Assembly (NCBI GenBank): GCA_934309345.1
Contig: CAKRDD010000001.1
Span: forward strand, 174,916-238,915
Source: an uncultured Mediterraneibacter sp.
Lineage (GTDB): Bacteria; Bacillota; Clostridia; Lachnospirales; Lachnospiraceae
Direction: 5' to 3'
DNA: 64,000 nt
A model generated the notes under the pieces. That model was not told the origin of the DNA, did not search any database, and saw only the letters and a list, made by a program, of their open reading frames with translations. This document shows, in pieces, positions 16,868 through 25,410 of this stretch. The stretch's first letter is position 1. Every line of letters begins with the position of its first letter. A program made the translations under genes and the position numbers.

Positions 16868-17587
16868 TTACCTTTCTCCTAAAAATCCCATGAATTTACG
16901 TACAGAGTAATTCAGAATAAGATCATCCGGAATGTCAGCCTTTCGAGCCAAAGCTTCGGCATACTGGAAGTCGCCGATATGTTCGGTGCCGTGGCTGTCA
17001 CTGGAGAACAGGACCGGATAATTAAAATGTTTGGACAGATTTAATATTAAGAGATCTGCGTAGGTCGTATCCCCACGATATCCATCCGGGCTTAAGGAAC
17101 TGTTGTTGATCTCGAGCAGAACATGATTCTCCATTGCTGCATGGAAAAGCGCAAAATAATCTACCGGAAACTTCTCATCATCACAATGGCCGATGATATT
17201 TACACTAGGATTCTCCATTGCTTTCATATAAGCACGGGTGTTCTCATCTACGGTTCCGGATTTGAAAATTGGACGATGCATACTTGCTATAACATAATCC
17301 AGAGACTCCAAAATCTCGTCCTCAAGATCCAGTTTTCCTTCCTGATCCAGGATATTTACTTCCGCACCGTAGAGCATTCTCACGCCAAGTCGCTTCGGCT
17401 GTGCAAATGCAAGGCTGCGGAAATAAGAAATGCGTCCGCCACCAAGCGTCTTCGGACCATGATCGGAGATGCCAAGCATCTTAAGCCCTGCGGCATTGGC
17501 CGCTTTTGCCATATCAGTCATAGTCGCACAGGTTCCGTGGCCGCTGGCAATGGAATGTGTGTGGATATCAAATTCATAAGAAGCCAT
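16868..17587 (-). CDS. PHP-domain phosphatase (YcdX-like)
   Basis: A 239-aa PHP-fold metal hydrolase. Metal-ligand motifs are DIHTHSIASGHG (7-18), GISDHGPK (39-46), GAEVN near 74, IASMHRP, GHCDDEKFP and SSDSHGTEHIG. Members such as YcdX hydrolyse phosphate esters with a trinuclear metal site. It is the first gene of a two-gene unit with the HAD enzyme. Its promoter overlaps a palindrome (see 17650-17694), so transcription is probably controlled. Confidence 0.85.
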   Translation of the reverse strand: MASYEFDIHTHSIASGHGTCATMTDMAKAANAAGLKMLGISDHGPKTLGGGRISYFRSLAFAQPKRLGVRMLYGAEVNILDQEGKLDLEDEILESLDYVIASMHRPIFKSGTVDENTRAYMKAMENPSVNIIGHCDDEKFPVDYFALFHAAMENHVLLEINNSSLSPDGYRGDTTYADLLILNLSKHFNYPVLFSSDSHGTEHIGDFQYAEALARKADIPDDLILNYSVRKFMGFLGER

Positions 17588-17649
17588 ATAATCAAAACCT
17601 TCTTTCTAATCGTTCACGCGACAGACAGTGTGTCGATTCATTTGCCATG

Positions 17650-17694
17650 CCGCATATATACTTTAAGTATGCGGTATTTTAAGTAAAATGTCAA
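17650..17694 (-). promoter_or_regulatory. Promoter with overlapping palindromic operator for the PHP-HAD unit
   Basis: On the minus strand TTGACA (17694-17689) is followed after 17 bases by CATACT (17671-17666). An inverted repeat CCGCATA (17650-17656) / TATGCGG (17668-17674) covers the -10 box, the usual place for a repressor site. Confidence 0.55.
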
Positions 17695-17737
17695 TAAATT
17701 CGGGGTGAAATGTGAAGAAAAAACAAATAAAACACAA

Positions 17738-17831
17738 CATAAAATGTGTTGGGATTTGTTGTAACTTTACAGAAATATAATGTGGGATGTATTGTGTTTT
17801 GGTTGACTTTGAAGGGCAAATAAAGTATAAT
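17738..17831 (+). promoter_or_regulatory. Promoter and candidate operators of the propanediol dehydratase operon
   Basis: TTGACT (17803-17808), a 17-base spacer and TATAAT (17826-17831) form a near-consensus promoter. Upstream are AATGTGGGAT (17780-17789), a related TGTGTTGGGATTTGTTGT, and an AACACA...TGTGTT arrangement around 17732-17749. AATGTGGGAT recurs in the fucA promoter, so both operons may answer to one regulator, perhaps the DeoR protein at 29799. Confidence 0.6.
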
Positions 17832-17868
17832 AGACATTAATATTGGAAGAAAGGAGTTTAAGAGCAAA

Positions 17869-20400
17869 ATGGGACTTTATACTTATGACAGTACTCCCAT
17901 CCCGAAGTCGGACAGAATTCCAAAACTGGTAGAAAACCTGTATGCGAAAATGCCTGAGATTGAGTCGGCGAGAGCGGTACTGATTACGGAGTCGTACAAA
18001 CAGACTGAGAATGAACCAATGATCATTCGTAGAGCAAAAGCGTTCCAGCATATTTTGGAGAATATTCCGATCACGATCCGTGACCTGGAGCTCGTTGTTG
18101 GAAGCAGTACACTTGCTCCAAGAGGATGCCAGACGTTCCCGGAGTTTTCCTACGAGTGGCTGGAAGCAGAGTTTGATACAGTCGAAACAAGAAGTGCTGA
18201 CCCGTTCTATATCTCTGAGCAGACGAAGAAGGAACTGAAAGAGGCGAATGCTTACTGGAAGGGCCGTACAACAAGTGACCTGGCTACAGCATACATGGAG
18301 CCGGAGACATTACTTGACATGGAACACAACATCTTTACACCTGGAAACTATTTCTACAATGGTGTAGGACATGTGACAGTTAAGTACGGTGAAGTTCTTG
18401 AGATCGGATTTTCCGGAATCCGCAAGAAAGCAGAAGATGAGCTTGCTTCTATGAAGGTCAGTGATGGCAACTACCAGACAAAATCACGTTTCCTTGAGGC
18501 GGTAATGATCAGCTGTGATGCAGCAATTACATATGCCCGCCGTTATGCAAAGCTTGCACTTGAGATGGCTGAGAAATGTTCTGATCCGGTAAGAAAGAAA
18601 GAACTTCTTATCATTGCACAGAATTGTGCGAATGTACCGGAGAAGGGTGCGACAGGATTCTATGAAGCGTGTCAGTCCTTCTGGTTTGTACAGCAGCTGT
18701 TACAGATCGAGTCCAGTGGACATTCCATATCCCCTGGAAGATTCGACCAGTACATGTATCCTTATTATAAGAAGGATCTCGACAGCGGAAAGATCACAAG
18801 AGAGTTTGCACAGGAACTGATGGATTGTATCTGGGTTAAATTAAATGACCTGAACAAGTGTCGTGATGCAGCTTCCGCAGAGGGATTCGCAGGTTACAGT
18901 CTGTTCCAGAACCTGATCGCAGGAGGACAGAACGAAGATGGTGTAGATGTTACGAATGATCTTTCATTCATGTGTATTACATCATCTATGCATGTATTCC
19001 TTCCGATGCCTTCTCTTTCTGTAAGAGTTTGGAATGGATCACCGCATGATTTCCTGATTTATGCAGCAGAACTTACAAGAACAGGAATCGGACTCCCGGC
19101 GTATTATAATGATGAGGTTATTATCCCGTCACTTGAGAGCCGTGGACTGACTTTACAGGATGCGAGAGACTACAATATCATCGGATGTGTAGAACCACAG
19201 AAGTCCGGTAAGACGAATGGATGGCATGATGCAGCATTCTTCAATATGTGCCGTCCGTTGGAACTGGTATTTTCAAATGGTGTGGACAAGGGTGTACAGA
19301 TTGGTCCGAAGACAGGTAATGTTGAGGATATGAAGACGTTTGATGAATTCTATGATGCTTATAAAGCACAGATGGATTACGCGATCGCACTGCTTGTTAA
19401 TGCTGATAATGCCATTGATATGGCACACGCAGAGAGAGCACCGCTGCCATTCCTCGCATGTATGGTTGATGACTGTATCAAGAGAGGAAAGACACTGGAA
19501 CAGGGAGGAGCTGTATATAACTTTACAGGTCCGCAGGGATTCGGCGTTGCCAACATGGCGGATGCACTTTACGCAGTAAAGAAACTCGTTTATGACGAGA
19601 ATAAGATTACAATGCATGACCTGAAGATGGCTCTTAGTACGAACTATGGAAAGGGCCTGAGCAATGAAGATGTTGCAGAGATGGTATCAGAAGTAGCTTC
19701 AGCTATGAAGTCTGCCGGACAGCCGGTAGGTGAGAAAGAAGTTGCAGCAATCCTGAAAACTGTTGTTGCAGCAACAGAATCAGAACAGGTGAAGGCAAAC
19801 GGCGAGAGAATCCTCAAGCTGATCGATGCAGTGCCGAAGTTCGGAAATGATATTCCTGAAGTTGACGCATTTGCAAGAGATGTTGCCTATACTTATACAA
19901 AACCACTGGAGAAATACAAAAACCCACGTGGAGGTATGTTCCAGGCAGGATTATATCCGGTATCAGCGAATGTACCGCTTGGCGGACAGACAGGAGCTAC
20001 ACCGGACGGACGTCTGGCACACATGCCGGTAGCCGATGGAGTATCTCCGTCAGCAGGTAAGGATGTGAACGGACCGACAGCAGCTGCAAACTCCGTTTCC
20101 AGATTGGATCACTTTATTGCTTCAAACGGAACACTGTTCAATCAGAAGTTCCATCCATCAGCCCTGAGTGGAAGAGAAGGACTTGAGAAGTTTGTAGGAC
20201 TGATCCAGTCATACTTCGATCAGAAGGGAAGCCACATGCAGTTTAACGTCGTCAGCCGTGAGACACTTCTGGATGCACAGAAACATCCGGAGCAGTACAA
20301 ACATCTGGTTGTACGTGTAGCTGGATACAGTGCACTGTTTACGACATTGTCCAAGTCACTGCAGGATGATATCATCCGCAGAACAGAGCAGGGATTTTAA
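17869..20400 (+). CDS. B12-independent (glycyl-radical) propanediol dehydratase
   Basis: An 843-aa glycyl radical enzyme. The active-site cysteine is Cys440 in IIGCVEPQK (GCVE, with Glu442 as the general base typical of diol dehydratases). The radical glycine is Gly819 in RVAGYSALF. These features, the company of Pdu genes and the lack of a choline-lyase context favour (S)-1,2-propanediol dehydration to propionaldehyde; glycerol could be an alternative substrate. The product is toxic and is handled inside the shell. No ~60-residue N-terminal encapsulation extension is present: the protein starts directly with the PFL-like domain. AAAGGAG precedes the ATG. The activating enzyme gene follows after 18 bases. 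Confidence 0.92.
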   Translation: MGLYTYDSTPIPKSDRIPKLVENLYAKMPEIESARAVLITESYKQTENEPMIIRRAKAFQHILENIPITIRDLELVVGSSTLAPRGCQTFPEFSYEWLEAEFDTVETRSADPFYISEQTKKELKEANAYWKGRTTSDLATAYMEPETLLDMEHNIFTPGNYFYNGVGHVTVKYGEVLEIGFSGIRKKAEDELASMKVSDGNYQTKSRFLEAVMISCDAAITYARRYAKLALEMAEKCSDPVRKKELLIIAQNCANVPEKGATGFYEACQSFWFVQQLLQIESSGHSISPGRFDQYMYPYYKKDLDSGKITREFAQELMDCIWVKLNDLNKCRDAASAEGFAGYSLFQNLIAGGQNEDGVDVTNDLSFMCITSSMHVFLPMPSLSVRVWNGSPHDFLIYAAELTRTGIGLPAYYNDEVIIPSLESRGLTLQDARDYNIIGCVEPQKSGKTNGWHDAAFFNMCRPLELVFSNGVDKGVQIGPKTGNVEDMKTFDEFYDAYKAQMDYAIALLVNADNAIDMAHAERAPLPFLACMVDDCIKRGKTLEQGGAVYNFTGPQGFGVANMADALYAVKKLVYDENKITMHDLKMALSTNYGKGLSNEDVAEMVSEVASAMKSAGQPVGEKEVAAILKTVVAATESEQVKANGERILKLIDAVPKFGNDIPEVDAFARDVAYTYTKPLEKYKNPRGGMFQAGLYPVSANVPLGGQTGATPDGRLAHMPVADGVSPSAGKDVNGPTAAANSVSRLDHFIASNGTLFNQKFHPSALSGREGLEKFVGLIQSYFDQKGSHMQFNVVSRETLLDAQKHPEQYKHLVVRVAGYSALFTTLSKSLQDDIIRRTEQGF

Positions 20401-20418
20401 GAATAAGAAGGAGACAGC

Positions 20419-21213
20419 ATGGAAGAATATCTGAAGACCAAAGGAAGAATCTTCGATATCCAGCGGTATTCCATCCATGATGGGAATGGAATTCGAACCA
20501 TCGTGTTCCTGAAGGGCTGTGTGCTCAGATGCCGCTGGTGCTGTAATCCGGAATCACAGCACTACGAGATCGAGACAATGATGGTACAGGGAGAACCGAA
20601 AGTGATCGGTGAGGACACTACGGTTGCTGAAGTGATGAAGACGGTAGAAAAAGACCGTACTTATTATAGAAGAACCGGAGGCGGACTTACGCTTTCCGGA
20701 GGTGAAAGCCTTTGCCAGCCGAAGTTCGCAAGAGACCTTCTGCGGGCAGCAAAAGAATCAGGAATCACAACTGCGATGGAAAGTATGGGATGCGCACCAT
20801 ACAGCACGATCGAAGAGATTCTTCCATATTTAGACCAGTATCTTCTGGATATTAAACATATGAATCCGGAGAAACATAAGGAGTTCACAGGACGTTCGAA
20901 CGAACTGATGTTGGAGAACGCGAAGAAGATTGCGGACTCCCATATGACAGAGTTAAGCATCCGTGTTCCGGTTATTCCGGGGTTCAATGACACAGAGCTG
21001 GAGATCCGTGATATTGCCTCATATGTCCGTAAACTTGGAAATGTAAGAAGAATGCATCTTCTGCCTTACCACAGACTGGGACAGGATAAATATGACGGAC
21101 TGAACCGCCCATACCTGATGGGTGATGTGAAACCACCGACAAATGAAAAGATGGAACGCCTTCTGCAGGTTGCGAAAGAAGTTTCCGGCGTAGAGTGCCG
21201 GATCGGTGGTTAA
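20419..21213 (+). CDS. Glycyl-radical enzyme activating enzyme (radical SAM)
   Basis: A 264-aa radical SAM activase. The cluster motif is FLKGCVLRCRWCCNPES (CxxxCxxC, residues ~30-46), with the SAM-binding GGE in TLSGGESL. It would abstract the hydrogen from Gly819 of the adjacent dehydratase. Most activases of glycerol/propanediol dehydratases carry a two-cluster ferredoxin insert directly after the SAM cluster; here the sequence passes at once to the next core segment, as in pyruvate formate-lyase activase. Only the radical SAM cluster is therefore expected. AGAAGGAGA lies upstream of the ATG. Confidence 0.92.
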   Translation: MEEYLKTKGRIFDIQRYSIHDGNGIRTIVFLKGCVLRCRWCCNPESQHYEIETMMVQGEPKVIGEDTTVAEVMKTVEKDRTYYRRTGGGLTLSGGESLCQPKFARDLLRAAKESGITTAMESMGCAPYSTIEEILPYLDQYLLDIKHMNPEKHKEFTGRSNELMLENAKKIADSHMTELSIRVPVIPGFNDTELEIRDIASYVRKLGNVRRMHLLPYHRLGQDKYDGLNRPYLMGDVKPPTNEKMERLLQVAKEVSGVECRIGG

Positions 21214-21343
21214 AAATCTTGAATTTTAATAGAAAAATTCAGGGTTAGAACAAAAAACACAATCAGATAATCTACACGAAGTCGAAAACAGAGAAAATAG
21301 TGAAAATAATCGCAAGAAACAACAAAAACAACGGCTGTTAAAA

Positions 21344-21372
21344 TTGACTAATGTGGGATTGTGTGGTAAAAT
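21344..21372 (+). promoter_or_regulatory. Promoter of the fucA-shell operon with AATGTGGGAT in the spacer
   Basis: TTGACT (21344-21349), a 17-base spacer and TAAAAT (21367-21372). The spacer contains AATGTGGGAT (21350-21359), also seen at 17780-17789. AAACAACA-type tracts lie on both sides (near 21317 and 21381). A protein bound there would block the promoter. Confidence 0.65.
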
Positions 21373-21428
21373 AAGTCAAGAAACAACACAAAACAAAAGT
21401 TTTGACACGATTCCAAGGAGGAGAAAAA

Positions 21429-22241
21429 ATGCAAAACGAATACGAAATCAAAAAAGAAATGTGTGAGATCGGAAGAAGAGTTTACAACCGTGGAATGGTT
21501 GCAGCTAATGACGGAAACTTTTCTGTAAAACTGAATGACCATGAGTTCCTGTGTACACCAACAGGTGTCAGCAAAGGATTCATGACACCAGAGTACATCT
21601 GTAAAGTAGATGAGAATGGTAACGTTCTTCAGGCAAACAAAGGATTCAGACCATCTTCAGAGATTAAGATGCACATGCGTGTGTACAGAGAGAGACCAGA
21701 CGTTCAGTCTGTAGTACATGCTCATCCACTGTATGCTACAACATTCGCTATCGCTGGTATCCCGCTTACACAGCCGATTATGCCAGAAGCAGTTATCGCT
21801 CTTGGATGTGTTCCGATCGCTAAATACGGTACACCTTCTACAATGGAGATTCCGGACGCTATCGAGCCATACCTTCAGCACTTTGATGCAGTTCTTCTTG
21901 AGAACCACGGAGCACTTGCTTACTCAGACAGCCTTCTGAGCGCATACCACAAGATGGAGTCTCTTGAGTTCTACGCACGTCTGTTATGGCAGTCCATGCA
22001 GGTTGGCGGACCTCAGGAACTGAACGACGAGCAGGTTCAGAGACTGTACGAACTGAGAAGACAGATGGGACTTCCAGGAAAACACCCGGCAAACCTTTGC
22101 CCGAACGCTAAAGCTGGTAAGCCAAGCTGCCACTCATGTGGTGGAAACTGTGGTGGATCTTCAGCAGCAGCTCCAGAAGGAACAGATGCTGATCTTGTAG
22201 CTTCTATCACAAAGAAAGTTATGGAACAGCTGGGAATGTAA
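21429..22241 (+). CDS. fucA: Class II aldolase (fuculose/rhamnulose-1-phosphate) with C-terminal encapsulation peptide
   Basis: A 270-aa protein. The first ~215 residues form a FucA-type zinc aldolase: NDGNFSVKL, PTGVSKGFM, HAHPLYATTFA (zinc histidines) and LLENHGALAYS. It cleaves L-fuculose- or L-rhamnulose-1-phosphate into DHAP and L-lactaldehyde. A ~55-residue tail is unlike E. coli FucA: a linker with four or five cysteines (CHSCGGNCGG) and a final amphipathic helix DADLVASITKKVMEQLGM that looks like an encapsulation peptide. The ATG at 21429 follows AAGGAGGAG; the earlier in-frame ATG has no site. It is the first gene of the large shell/enzyme operon. Confidence 0.92.
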   Translation: MQNEYEIKKEMCEIGRRVYNRGMVAANDGNFSVKLNDHEFLCTPTGVSKGFMTPEYICKVDENGNVLQANKGFRPSSEIKMHMRVYRERPDVQSVVHAHPLYATTFAIAGIPLTQPIMPEAVIALGCVPIAKYGTPSTMEIPDAIEPYLQHFDAVLLENHGALAYSDSLLSAYHKMESLEFYARLLWQSMQVGGPQELNDEQVQRLYELRRQMGLPGKHPANLCPNAKAGKPSCHSCGGNCGGSSAAAPEGTDADLVASITKKVMEQLGM

Positions 22242-22269
22242 TCTAACAGATTAGTAAAGGAGCAATGCT

Positions 22270-22791
22270 ATGAACGAACAGGAAATCACCAGTGCAGTTC
22301 AGGCTGTGCTGGAACAGATGAAGGAAGCGGCTCCGCAGCATACACACAAACATGTCTGTCAATGCAAAAAGCATCAGATGACATTGAAACTTGCGAATGC
22401 CCTGATTGAAAAAGTCAAGGAAGAAGCAGTGAGGGTTGGTGTGAATGCGGTTGTAGCAGTTTCCGACAAGGCAGGCAGACCTGTAGCCGTCCAGTGCATG
22501 GATGACGCCTACATAGCAAGCTTTGATATTGCATTAAATAAGACATATACTTCCGCGAGCCTTAAGATGTCCACAGCAGAGTTGAGTCAGTTGAGTCAGC
22601 CGGGGCAGCCGTTATACGGAATTCAGTTTACGAATGATGGCAAGATCGTGATCTTCGGAGGCGGAGAGGTACTCGAAGCAGATGGTAAGATCGTCGGTGC
22701 GCTTGGTGTCAGCGGCGGAACTGCTGAGCAGGACACAGCAATCGCAGCTTACGGAAAACAAGTCTTCAAGGAGGTATTAGAGTGTCTATAA
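22270..22791 (+). CDS. GlcG/HbpS (PduO C-terminal-like) domain protein with encapsulation peptide
   Basis: A 173-aa protein. Residues 1-18 (EQEITSAVQAVLEQMK) form an amphipathic helix like other encapsulation peptides here. A His/Cys-rich linker HTHKHVCQCKKH follows, then a GlcG/HbpS (PF03928-type) domain with VAVSDKAGRPVAVQCMDDA, YTSASLKMSTAEL and GGGEVLEADGKIVGALGVSGG. The same fold forms the C-terminal half of PduO and is common in propanediol loci, where it may bind heme or corrinoid; its role in a B12-free system is unknown. It overlaps pduP by ten bases. Confidence 0.82.
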   Translation: MNEQEITSAVQAVLEQMKEAAPQHTHKHVCQCKKHQMTLKLANALIEKVKEEAVRVGVNAVVAVSDKAGRPVAVQCMDDAYIASFDIALNKTYTSASLKMSTAELSQLSQPGQPLYGIQFTNDGKIVIFGGGEVLEADGKIVGALGVSGGTAEQDTAIAAYGKQVFKEVLECL

Positions 22792-24170
22792 ATGAACAGA
22801 TGGTTCAGGACATTGTACAGGACGTTCTTGCAAAGATGCAGATCGCTTCTGATGTACAGGGAGACCGCGGCGTATTCAAGGATATGAACGAGGCCATTGA
22901 GGCAGCGAAAGCGTCCCAGAAGATCGTGGCTAAGATGTCACTGGATCACAGAGAGAAAGTAATCTCCAATATCCGTAAAAAGATCAAGGAGAATGCAGAA
23001 ATCCTGGCCCGCATGGGTGTTCAGGAGACTGGCATGGGAAATGTCGGACATAAAATTTTAAAACACCAGCTGGTAGCTGAGAAGACTCCGGGAACAGAGG
23101 ATATCACTACACAGGCATGGTCAGGAGACAGAGGTCTTACATTGATCGAGATGGGACCGTTCGGAGTAATCGGAGCGATCACACCGTGTACAAACCCAAG
23201 TGAGACAGTTCTCTGTAACACAATCGGAATGTTCGCAGGTGGAAATACAGTAGTATTCAATCCACATCCGGCAGCAATCAAAACATCAATCTACGCAGTT
23301 AATCTTCTGAACGAAGCATCTGTTGAAGTTGGTGGACCGGACAACATCGCTTGTACAGTAGAGCATCCGACACTTGAGACAAGTAACATCATGATGAAAC
23401 ATCCTGCAATCCAGCTGATCGCTGCAACAGGAGGTCCGGGAGTTGTTACAGCAGTTCTTTCTTCAGGAAGAAGAGGAATCGGAGCTGGAGCAGGTAACCC
23501 ACCGGCACTTGTTGATGAAACAGCAGATATCCGTAAGGCAGCTGAGGACATTGTAAACGGATGTACATTTGATAACAACCTTCCGTGTATCGCAGAAAAA
23601 GAAATCGTTGCAGTTGATTCTATCGCTGATGAACTGATGCACTATATGGTAAATGAGCAGGGATGCTACCTGGCTTCTAAAGAAGAGCAGGATGCATTGA
23701 CAAATGTAGTTCTTGCAGGCGGAAAGCTGAATAGAAAATGTGTCGGCCGTGATGCAAAGACACTGCTTGGAATGATCGGAGTTACAGTTCCGGATAATAT
23801 CAGATGTATTACATTTGAGGGACCAAAGGAACACCCACTGATCGCAACCGAGCTTATGATGCCAATTCTTGGTGTAGTAAGAGCGAAAGATTTCGATGAT
23901 GCTGTAGAGCAGGCTGTATGGCTTGAGCACGGCAACAGACATTCCGCTCACATTCACTCCAAGAATGTAGATCGTATTACAAAATATGCAAAAGCAATTG
24001 ACACAGCAATTCTTGTTAAGAACGGACCGTCCTATGCGGCACTTGGATTCGGAGGCGAAGGCTTCTGTACATTTACAATTGCCAGCAGAACTGGTGAAGG
24101 ACTTACAAGCGCAAGCAGCTTCACAAAGAGAAGACGCTGCGTAATGACAGACAGCTTATGTATAAGATAA
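22782..24170 (+). CDS. pduP: CoA-acylating propionaldehyde dehydrogenase (GTG start)
   Basis: A 462-aa aldehyde dehydrogenase converting propionaldehyde, CoA and NAD+ to propionyl-CoA and NADH. The N-terminal helix NEQMVQDIVQDVLAKMQ is an encapsulation peptide. The ALDH core shows ITPCTNPSE, ATGGPGVV and the catalytic cysteine at residue 269 in NNLPCIAEK. The start is GTG 22782 because AAGGAGG (22768-22774) lies seven bases before it; the first ATG would cut off the targeting helix. It is tightly packed in the operon. Confidence 0.94.
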   Translation: MSINEQMVQDIVQDVLAKMQIASDVQGDRGVFKDMNEAIEAAKASQKIVAKMSLDHREKVISNIRKKIKENAEILARMGVQETGMGNVGHKILKHQLVAEKTPGTEDITTQAWSGDRGLTLIEMGPFGVIGAITPCTNPSETVLCNTIGMFAGGNTVVFNPHPAAIKTSIYAVNLLNEASVEVGGPDNIACTVEHPTLETSNIMMKHPAIQLIAATGGPGVVTAVLSSGRRGIGAGAGNPPALVDETADIRKAAEDIVNGCTFDNNLPCIAEKEIVAVDSIADELMHYMVNEQGCYLASKEEQDALTNVVLAGGKLNRKCVGRDAKTLLGMIGVTVPDNIRCITFEGPKEHPLIATELMMPILGVVRAKDFDDAVEQAVWLEHGNRHSAHIHSKNVDRITKYAKAIDTAILVKNGPSYAALGFGGEGFCTFTIASRTGEGLTSASSFTKRRRCVMTDSLCIR

Positions 24171-24184
24171 CGGAGGTATAGACA

Positions 24185-25399
24185 ATGGAAATGAATTCTG
24201 CTAATGTAGAAGCTGTTGTAAAACAGGTACTCGAGAGCATGCTGGAAAAGAAAGTTCCAGAAGCAGCTCCGGCACAGAAAGCAGCAGGAAATGAAATTCC
24301 GAAGACAGCTCATGTAGCTATGCTTACAGAGCTTGAGCATTATGAGATCAAAGAGTATCCGATGCCGGAAGTTGGCGACGGAGATATTCTTGTTAAAGTT
24401 GAAGGATGTGGTGTTTGTGGAACAGACGCACATGAATTCAAGAGAGATCCATTCAGTCTTATCCCTGTAGTACTCGGACACGAGGGAACAGGTGAGATTG
24501 TTAAGATGGGTAAAAATGTTAAACTTGACAGTGCCGGAAAGGCTCTGAATGTTGGAGACAAAGTTGTTACATGTATGATCTTTAAGGATGACCCGGAGAT
24601 CACAATGTACGACCTCAACAAACAGAACGTAGGCGGAGCTGATGTATACGGACTTCTCCCGGATGATGATATTCATCTGAACGGATGGTTCTCAGATTAC
24701 ATCCTGATCCGTGAGGGATCTACAGTATTCAACGTAAGTGATCTGGATCTGAAATCCCGTGTACTGATCGAGCCATGTGCAGTACTTGTACATGCAGTAG
24801 AAAGAGCTAAGACAACAGGAATCTTAAGATTCAACAGCAGAGTAGTTGTTCAGGGATGTGGACCGATCGGACTGATCTGTATCGCAGTTCTTCGTACAAT
24901 GGGAATTGAGAATATCGTAGCTGTAGACGGAGAGCAGAAGAGACTTGACTTTGCTAAGAGAATGGGAGCTGAGAAGTCAGTGAACTTCAAAGATTTCCAG
25001 GGAATCGATGCACTTGCACAGGGAGTGAAAGACGCATTTGGCGGACACGCTGCTGACTTCGCATTCCAGTGTACAGGATCACCGGTTGCTCATGCAAACA
25101 TTTACAAATTCATCCGCAATGGTGGTGGACTTTGTGAGCTTGGATTCTTCATCAACGGTGGAGATGCAACAATCAACCCACACTTCGATCTTTGCTCAAA
25201 AGAGATCACACTGGTTGGCTCATGGGTATATACTCTGAGAGATTACGCAACTACATTTGATTTCCTTAAGAGAGCAAAAGCAATCGGACTTCCGATGGAT
25301 GATCTGATCACACACGAGTTCCCACTCGAGCAGATCAACGAGGCTCACCAGACAAACCTGGCTATGAAAGGTCTTAAGATCGCAATCATCAACAAATAA
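24185..25399 (+). CDS. Zinc-type alcohol dehydrogenase (MDR) with N-terminal encapsulation peptide
   Basis: A 404-aa medium-chain dehydrogenase. Residues 1-20 form an amphipathic helix (ANVEAVVKQVLESMLEKK) plus an Ala/Pro linker, typical of shell targeting. Catalytic zinc ligands are Cys75 in GCGVCGTD and the GHEGTGE motif; the Rossmann motif is GCGPIGLI. The four-cysteine structural zinc lobe expected after GDKV is missing and replaced by DDPEITMYDLNKQ. Since lactaldehyde made by FucA must become 1,2-propanediol before dehydration, this enzyme is the likely lactaldehyde reductase, or an NADH recycler; the choice is inference. Confidence 0.85.
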   Translation: MEMNSANVEAVVKQVLESMLEKKVPEAAPAQKAAGNEIPKTAHVAMLTELEHYEIKEYPMPEVGDGDILVKVEGCGVCGTDAHEFKRDPFSLIPVVLGHEGTGEIVKMGKNVKLDSAGKALNVGDKVVTCMIFKDDPEITMYDLNKQNVGGADVYGLLPDDDIHLNGWFSDYILIREGSTVFNVSDLDLKSRVLIEPCAVLVHAVERAKTTGILRFNSRVVVQGCGPIGLICIAVLRTMGIENIVAVDGEQKRLDFAKRMGAEKSVNFKDFQGIDALAQGVKDAFGGHAADFAFQCTGSPVAHANIYKFIRNGGGLCELGFFINGGDATINPHFDLCSKEITLVGSWVYTLRDYATTFDFLKRAKAIGLPMDDLITHEFPLEQINEAHQTNLAMKGLKIAIINK

Positions 25400-25410
25400 G
25401 GTGAGAGAGT

